Positions 59,786-64,000 of a stretch of DNA of 64,000 nucleotides are shown here, piece after piece. The position numbers and the translations under genes are program-made. The stretch is from NCBI RefSeq assembly GCF_003363155.1, contig NZ_QRBE01000001.1:620001-684000 (forward strand), written 5' to 3'. The stretch comes from Dyella monticola. GTDB lineage: Bacteria; Pseudomonadota; Gammaproteobacteria; Xanthomonadales; Rhodanobacteraceae. Below the pieces are notes generated by a model that worked only from the letters and a program-made list of their open reading frames with translations, made no database searches and was not told the origin of the DNA. Position 1 is the first letter of the stretch. Each line of letters starts with the position of its first letter.

Positions 59786-60838
59786 ATGCAAGCAACGTTC
59801 AAGTTCGCACTCGCCGCCGCGCTTATCAGCGCCATGTGTGTTCCTGCTGCTTTCGCAGCGCCGTCCACGGATGTTTTCGGGCAGTCCACCGCTCAGCAGG
59901 TCGGTCCCATCGAGCAGGCCGCGCGCGCGGCTTGGCGCGAAAACATGGCGCAGATCGCCACGCCTTCGGAAGGCTGCTTCCATGCCAGCTATCCGAGCAT
60001 CATTTGGCATCAGGTCGGGTGCTCGACGCTGCATCCCGCTTTTCACCCAATGCCCCGTTATTATCTTTTCGCCGAACCGCAGACCGCCGGTAACGGCAAC
60101 GACTACACCATCAACACCGGCTCGCATCACATCACCAGCGCTGTCGGCACGTTCCCGACGGTCACGGGTGTGACCTCCGAAAAGAGTGTTGGCGTGCCGG
60201 CCTACGGCGATGGCGGCATCCTGGGCGCCAACGAATACTCCGTGCAGCTCAACACGCAATTCACCTCCACCAGTGCGGCATGCAAAGGCCACTCCGGTTG
60301 CACCGTGTGGCAGCAGTGGGTGTATGCGACCGACTACGAAGAAAATGGCGAAGGCGCCATCTTCATGCAGGACTGGCTGATCGGCTACGGCAGCAGCCGT
60401 TGCCCGAGCGGCTTCGGTAGCGATGGCGAAGGCGATTGCTACAAGAACAGCAACGCTGCGCTGCCGCCGGATATCTCGCCCACCGCGCTGGCCAGCTTGA
60501 AGCTGACCGGTACGGCCGCCACCGGTGGTAACGACACGGCTGTCGTCACCTATGACGGCGAAGCCTACAGCACCAGCCAGAAGGACAGCACGCTGGATAT
60601 CGCGTCGGTGTGGAACACCGGCGAGTTCAACGTGGTCGGCAATGCTGGCGGTTCGGAAGCCGAATTCAACAGCGGCAGCTCCATCACCGTGAACCTGGCC
60701 GTGAGCGATGGCTCCACCGCTGCACCGACCTGCGTGGCCGATTCGGGCACCACTGGTGAAAGCAACAACTTGAACCTCGGCAGCTGCACTGCTTCGGGCG
60801 GCACCAACCCGTCGATCAAGTTCACCGAGTCCAACTAA
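59786..60838 (+). CDS. Secreted protein, copy 2 of a tandem pair, unknown family
   Basis: A 350-residue exported protein, about 90 percent identical to copy 1 by eye. Same signal, same eight Cys and same core; differences cluster in the N-terminal 120 residues (e.g. 'EGCFHASYP', 'VGCSTLHPAFHPMPRYYLFAEP'). The C-terminal 200 residues are almost unchanged. A strong GGGGAGACA site and its own terminator show that both copies are meant to be expressed. Recent duplication, perhaps for high dose of a secreted product. Confidence 0.8.
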   Translation: MQATFKFALAAALISAMCVPAAFAAPSTDVFGQSTAQQVGPIEQAARAAWRENMAQIATPSEGCFHASYPSIIWHQVGCSTLHPAFHPMPRYYLFAEPQTAGNGNDYTINTGSHHITSAVGTFPTVTGVTSEKSVGVPAYGDGGILGANEYSVQLNTQFTSTSAACKGHSGCTVWQQWVYATDYEENGEGAIFMQDWLIGYGSSRCPSGFGSDGEGDCYKNSNAALPPDISPTALASLKLTGTAATGGNDTAVVTYDGEAYSTSQKDSTLDIASVWNTGEFNVVGNAGGSEAEFNSGSSITVNLAVSDGSTAAPTCVADSGTTGESNNLNLGSCTASGGTNPSIKFTESN

Positions 60839-60875
60839 GCCAAGCTAACGCAGTTCGCTGCGTGATGCTGAGAAG

Positions 60876-60907
60876 AGCCGGGGGAGGGATCCCTCGGCTT
60901 TTTTTTG
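60876..60907 (+). terminator. Terminator after secreted copy 2
   Basis: AGCCGGGGGA GGGA TCCCTCGGCT (one wobble), then TTTTTTTT; similar to the terminator of copy 1, so it was duplicated with the gene. Confidence 0.85.
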
Positions 60908-61118
60908 ATGGCATCTCGCGTTTGAGAAGGTTATTTGACGCATGTGCGAGGACGCTGGTCTTATCGCTGCCCTATAAATTCCGCGAGTACCTAAAGCAAA
61001 CGGTGTACTGGCGATGGTCCCTTCGCCATTTCGGGGGAGATCGCTGAGTCAAAAGAGCGGTCGCTCGCAATGCCGGAATGCAGAGGCGGTTTGCGAATCT
61101 GGAGATTTCGGAGGTACT

Positions 61119-61715
61119 TTAGTGCTTGTCCTTGATGGTTGGATATGCGCGTTCGATATCTTCATGCAGTGACAGTACTGCTTCTTTGGCACCTAGATTG
61201 AAGGCGTGCGTTTCTCTGAATAACGCCTTGGTCATCCCGTTAAGGACGCTAGCGGTTCCATTGAATAATTCCTGGAAATCGGCGGGTCGAACGTTCGCCT
61301 GTGCGAATGCATCGCCGAACGTTATCCCACGTTCCCGATGACCAAAGACTTTATTGCGCAGCACGCTTACCTTCACCCATAGATGCTTGATCTCAGCTCG
61401 TTTCCTATCCAGCTCGTCCAACTTTTCACTTGGTAATCGCGTCGTCAATCGAAGCTGGCGTAGAACCCCGGGGATGTTGACGCTGTCATGGTTGGTTTCG
61501 TGCAGACAGTAAAACGCGATGATCATCGACGTGAAGTGGGCGCTAATGGCCGTCTGAAAATAAGGAACGTAGCGGTTCTGAACTTTCCAATTCGGGGTGG
61601 TTTGCAGGGCCTGCCAAGCTTCAAGGTTGAGTCCAGCAAACGTAAGTAGGCGCCTTAGCTCTTCGATTTCGCCACGTAGTTGCTCATTGGTTAGGGTTGG
61701 CTGTGTGGTACTCAA
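61119..61715 (-). CDS. HEPN/AbiU2-like protein
   Basis: A 198-residue cytosolic helical protein. 'YFQTAISAHFTSMIIAFYCLHE' (about 52-73) and the motif 'RNKVFGHRE' (Arg 120, His 126) fit the HEPN RNase signature R-N-x4-H. The 'W...R(N)K.FGHR' pattern is that of AbiU2, an abortive-infection protein of Lactococcus. A TTG start at 61715 with GGAG 8 bases upstream is preferred; a GTG at 61754 gives 211 residues but has no ribosome site. No partner antitoxin is obvious beside it. Possible stand-alone defence gene. Confidence 0.7.
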   Translation of the reverse strand: MSTTQPTLTNEQLRGEIEELRRLLTFAGLNLEAWQALQTTPNWKVQNRYVPYFQTAISAHFTSMIIAFYCLHETNHDSVNIPGVLRQLRLTTRLPSEKLDELDRKRAEIKHLWVKVSVLRNKVFGHRERGITFGDAFAQANVRPADFQELFNGTASVLNGMTKALFRETHAFNLGAKEAVLSLHEDIERAYPTIKDKH

Positions 61716-61926
61716 TGTGACGACTCCGGGATAAACAAGAAATTTGAAGTCCACGCATTCGTTGCGATGATCAATGCATAACTACGCAGCTCCGAGGGCT
61801 ATAGCGTAGTTTTGTAGTCGATCTGGGGGCGTTCGACCAAATCCATCATCCGCATCGGCTTTACCGACACGACAAAATCCGCGTCCCCTGACAGATAACG
61901 CTTCGTCTTTATGCGATGGTCTTAGT

Positions 61927-61970
61927 GTCGGGTGTGCCCATCTGGCTTTGATGAGTTCGGCACACCCGAC
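61927..61970. repeat. 12-bp perfect inverted repeat
   Basis: GTCGGGTGTGCC/GGCACACCCGAC separated by 20 bases. No T-run follows on either strand, so it is not a standard terminator. Confidence 0.6.
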
Positions 61971-62119
61971 ATGAGTGAAGCAACGCGGATCGCCTGGGCA
62001 GCCACCCAAACGATCCGCTGGCCACAACCAACTAAAGACAGAGAGAGTTGATCATGGTTATTCCCGATCATACGGTACGCACGCAGTCGCGTGTCCCCGC
62101 CACGCCGTTTTTTGTACTG

Positions 62120-62273
62120 CTTCACCGCCTCGCCTACGGCGCGGCGTCGGGCCACTCAGGGCTTTCGTAGAAACGGAATCGGATCCTTCCGCTTTTACGT
62201 GCAGGGTTTTTCCTGCATTGCCCTTCACGCCACGCGCAATACGTGGCGTGACTTAACGACATGGAGTGAGCCC
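62120..62273 (+). promoter_or_regulatory. Conserved structured 5' leader of XAC0095 gene, copy 2
   Basis: About 154 bases, collinear with the minus-strand leader 22495-22646. Hairpins: GCC-ACTCAG-GGC, CGGAA...TTCCG, GCAGG-GTTTTT-CCTGC and CACGCCACG-CGCAATA-CGTGGCGTG. The last stem differs from copy 1 at one base pair (A-T for G-C), a covarying change. The ATG follows GGAGTGAG. Confidence 0.65.
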
Positions 62274-62540
62274 ATGAATAACGTGCATGACTTGATTAAC
62301 CCGCCAGGCTATCTGCTGTCCCAGAACGGCTATGAAGATCTGCAAACGATCCGCGACAAACTTCAGCTTATGGGCCAGCTTGCGGGTACTGCATCGACAC
62401 CGGGTGACAGCAAGGCCGTTCTACTGTTGCCGCGTGTGTTGATCGGCGAGTTTTTTATCGATTTGAGTGTGCAGCTCAGCCGCGTTTTGGATGCGGTGGA
62501 GTATTACGCGGAGCATGTAAATCGGGTGCCGCCGCACTGA
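62274..62540 (+). CDS. XAC0095-family small protein, copy 2
   Basis: An 88-residue protein: 'PPGYLLSQNGYEDLQTIRDKLQLMGQLAG' and 'LLLPRVLIGEFFIDLSVQLSRVLDAVEYY', aligned with the XAC0095 protein at 22222-22494 by the same 'YLLS...Y..L..I...L.LM..LA' and '...L...F..LS.QL...LD' pattern. Unknown function. GGAG 10 bases before the ATG. Like its paralogue it stands alone behind the conserved leader. Confidence 0.8.
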   Translation: MNNVHDLINPPGYLLSQNGYEDLQTIRDKLQLMGQLAGTASTPGDSKAVLLLPRVLIGEFFIDLSVQLSRVLDAVEYYAEHVNRVPPH

Positions 62541-63022
62541 CTGCCGTTCATCGCGCTTGCGTCAACGTGGGCTCCGCTGTGAATGTCGACATCAACGGCA
62601 TGACCTGCACGGTGGCCTATGTGAAGGCCCATCAGCCGGGGCGTCGCAGGCAATTGTGAACAGTAGTGGGCAGGCCCCGTAGCCACGGCCGAGGGTGTGG
62701 GTGTCCGGGAATCAGCCCACCGATGCGATTTGGTTTGTCACACCAGGCCCTAAAGATATCCCTGCACCGGCCGATTTAGCCGGAAATTCGAAATAGTTGG
62801 CCGCGATGGCATCGTGAGGGCATCTTTCGCGCACCGTTGGTCCAGCCTTTGCATGTAAAAAGTGGTAGCAAAAGGCCGCTGGGCAGCCAGGAAGGGGGCG
62901 TATGGCTTGCCGGTGTGATTCGCAAACGGTCGCCCACGGCCGAATAAGGACGTTGCGTAAACCCTTGCGTCAATAAATTGCGATCAACCATCTTGGGTTG
63001 GCAGCGAGCGTGGTCCCATTCG
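62541..63022. other. Intergenic region
   Basis: About 480 bases. A short open stretch near 62610-62660 encodes 'VNVDINGMTCTVAYVKAHQ' and could be the end of a lost gene, but it is too short to call. Nothing else seen. Confidence 0.4.
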
Positions 63023-64000
63023 ATGTCCTGGAAAGAGTTCCCTGATCTGCTAGCCGTAGGGTTGCTGATCTACGCGTTTGTGTCGGTTTCGCGGCCCGCT
63101 GGCGGTTTGACCACTCGCTTATGGTTGGCGGGTTGGATTTGTATTGAGCTGCATTTCGCGGCCTATTCGTTTCTCGACGTGTCCGGCACCGGTGGCCTGA
63201 TCGCAGATATTTTCGGCACGGCCGCGCTGACCTGGTGCGCGGAACTGTTCGGTTGGTCCATGGACCCTCTGCCGCAGCGCTGGGGCAGCCGGCTGCTGTT
63301 TTGGGCCATGTCGGCGGTCTATACCCTGTACATCACGTTGGCGTCGCTGACGTCCGTGCCGCACTGGGTCATGGTGATGGCGGCAAGCCTTTTTGCGTGT
63401 GTGCCGCTTGCCATTGTCATGGCAACCCCGCACAGGCAACGGCCGGGAAGCCGGTGGATTGCGGTGGGGCTGAATGTCGCGCTGGCGGCGGCGTTGCTGC
63501 GCTGGCAGTTTTCCGCGCACGGCCCCGATCTGATGGTGGTCATGCCGTTGTTTGTCGTTTATTTCACCTGCTGCCTGCAGTTTGCCTTTTCGAAGCAGCG
63601 GCGGACGGGTGGTTTCGTGGTGACGTTGCTGGGCTTGCTGGCATGGTCGCTGGTGTTTCCGCTCGGCCTGACGTTCGATGTGTTTTTCCCGACCGTGCAA
63701 GTGGGTGCGGAGGTATGGAACCTGCCCAAGTATCTGGTTGCCGTGGGCATGATCCTGTTGCTGCTGGAAGGCCAGCTGAAACGGAACCAGCACCTTGCGC
63801 ATCATGATGCGTTGACGGGGTTGCCTAATCGCCGCTTGTTTCAGGACCGCATCAACGGTGCGCTGGAGCGTGCGCGCCAGCGACAGGCGCGCATGGCGAT
63901 GCTCGCCATCGATCTGGATGGCTTCAAACAGGTGAACGATACCTTGGGCCACCATGCCGGCGATGAAGTGCTGCGGCATGTGGCGCGCCTTTTCACCGCA
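63023..64000 (+). CDS. Membrane GGDEF diguanylate cyclase, partial (C-terminus outside window)
   Basis: 326 codons are open to the window end. The N-terminus is a sensor-like membrane region with about eight helices (residues about 8-240, e.g. 'LLAVGLLIYAFVSVS', 'LLFWAMSAVYTLYITLA', 'YLVAVGMILLLLEG'). The GGDEF domain then begins with 'AHHDALTGLPNRRLFQDRINGALERARQRQARMAMLAIDLDGFKQVNDTLGHHAGDEVLRHVARL'. The active-site GGDEF itself lies beyond the edge. It would make cyclic-di-GMP in response to an unknown signal. ATG 63023; ribosome site not clear. Confidence 0.9.
   Translation, partial: MSWKEFPDLLAVGLLIYAFVSVSRPAGGLTTRLWLAGWICIELHFAAYSFLDVSGTGGLIADIFGTAALTWCAELFGWSMDPLPQRWGSRLLFWAMSAVYTLYITLASLTSVPHWVMVMAASLFACVPLAIVMATPHRQRPGSRWIAVGLNVALAAALLRWQFSAHGPDLMVVMPLFVVYFTCCLQFAFSKQRRTGGFVVTLLGLLAWSLVFPLGLTFDVFFPTVQVGAEVWNLPKYLVAVGMILLLLEGQLKRNQHLAHHDALTGLPNRRLFQDRINGALERARQRQARMAMLAIDLDGFKQVNDTLGHHAGDEVLRHVARLFTA

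Larger units (their letters stand above)
61716..62273. other. Intergenic region with inverted repeat and the structured leader
   Basis: About 560 bases. It holds the 12-bp inverted repeat at 61927-61970 and the leader 62120-62273. No gene seen in the rest. Confidence 0.55.

Noticed and set aside
62541-62660. Short frame encoding 'VNVDINGMTCTVAYVKAHQ'
   Set aside because: It is too short and without a start signal; possibly the end of a lost gene, but it cannot be supported.

Overview
The window reads as ordinary chromosome of a GC-rich gammaproteobacterium, most likely a Rhodanobacteraceae/Xanthomonadales species (Dyella, Rhodanobacter or Luteibacter type). This is inferred from an aryl-polyene/xanthomonadin-type gene block, a fused isobutyryl-CoA mutase, leucine dehydrogenase, two XAC0095-family small proteins, many YXWGXW and lipoprotein genes, and families of short palindromic repeats. 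I saw no tRNA, rRNA, CRISPR array, insertion sequence or prophage.

Layout. 1-3.1 kb: end of an aryl-polyene type cluster on the minus strand (MMPL exporter, LolA-like protein, glycosyltransferase, acyl carrier protein), with ATGA overlaps. 3.4-12.6 kb: leucine dehydrogenase, two YXWGXW proteins, a TetR/hydrolase pair, a dicarboxylate symporter and the 1163-residue IcmF. Leucine dehydrogenase and IcmF both serve branched-chain carbon use. 12.6-16.3 kb: AT-richer accessory patch with an uncharacterised membrane pair, a frameshifted DUF4747-like gene, a lipoprotein plus helical partner and a DUF2845-like protein. 16.4-27 kb: MBL hydrolase, RDD protein, several exported proteins of unknown role, a decayed toxin-antitoxin locus, a broken small membrane gene, an XAC0095 gene with a long structured leader, MarC and a BPSS1780-like membrane protein. 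27.4-30.4 kb: a 988-residue effector-like protein with three exact-length 48-residue repeats. 30.4-44.6 kb: M14 peptidase, porin, MHYT-GGDEF-EAL protein, Lrp regulator, a TetR-controlled NTF2/SDR operon with two palindromic operators, and the YgiB/YgiC pair. 44.7-57.8 kb: TonB receptor, cytochrome P460 with NnrS (nitrogen-oxide chemistry), methyltransferase, TetR/nitroreductase pair, a three-copy secreted domain family, MddA, OsmC and AraC. 58.4-64 kb: tandem near-identical secreted paralogues, a HEPN/AbiU2-like gene, the second XAC0095 gene with the same leader, and a truncated diguanylate cyclase.

The strongest candidate for something undescribed is the roughly 150-nt 5' leader shared by the two XAC0095-family genes (22495-22646 minus and 62120-62273 plus). 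It is collinear, predicts several hairpins, and carries a compensatory base-pair change. Second are the intergenic palindromes whose outer arms differ between copies but stay self-complementary. Third are the 48-residue-repeat effector, the tandem secreted paralogues, and a duplicated promoter-region cassette with helically phased direct repeats. All functions are read from sequence and remembered family features; no database search was possible.
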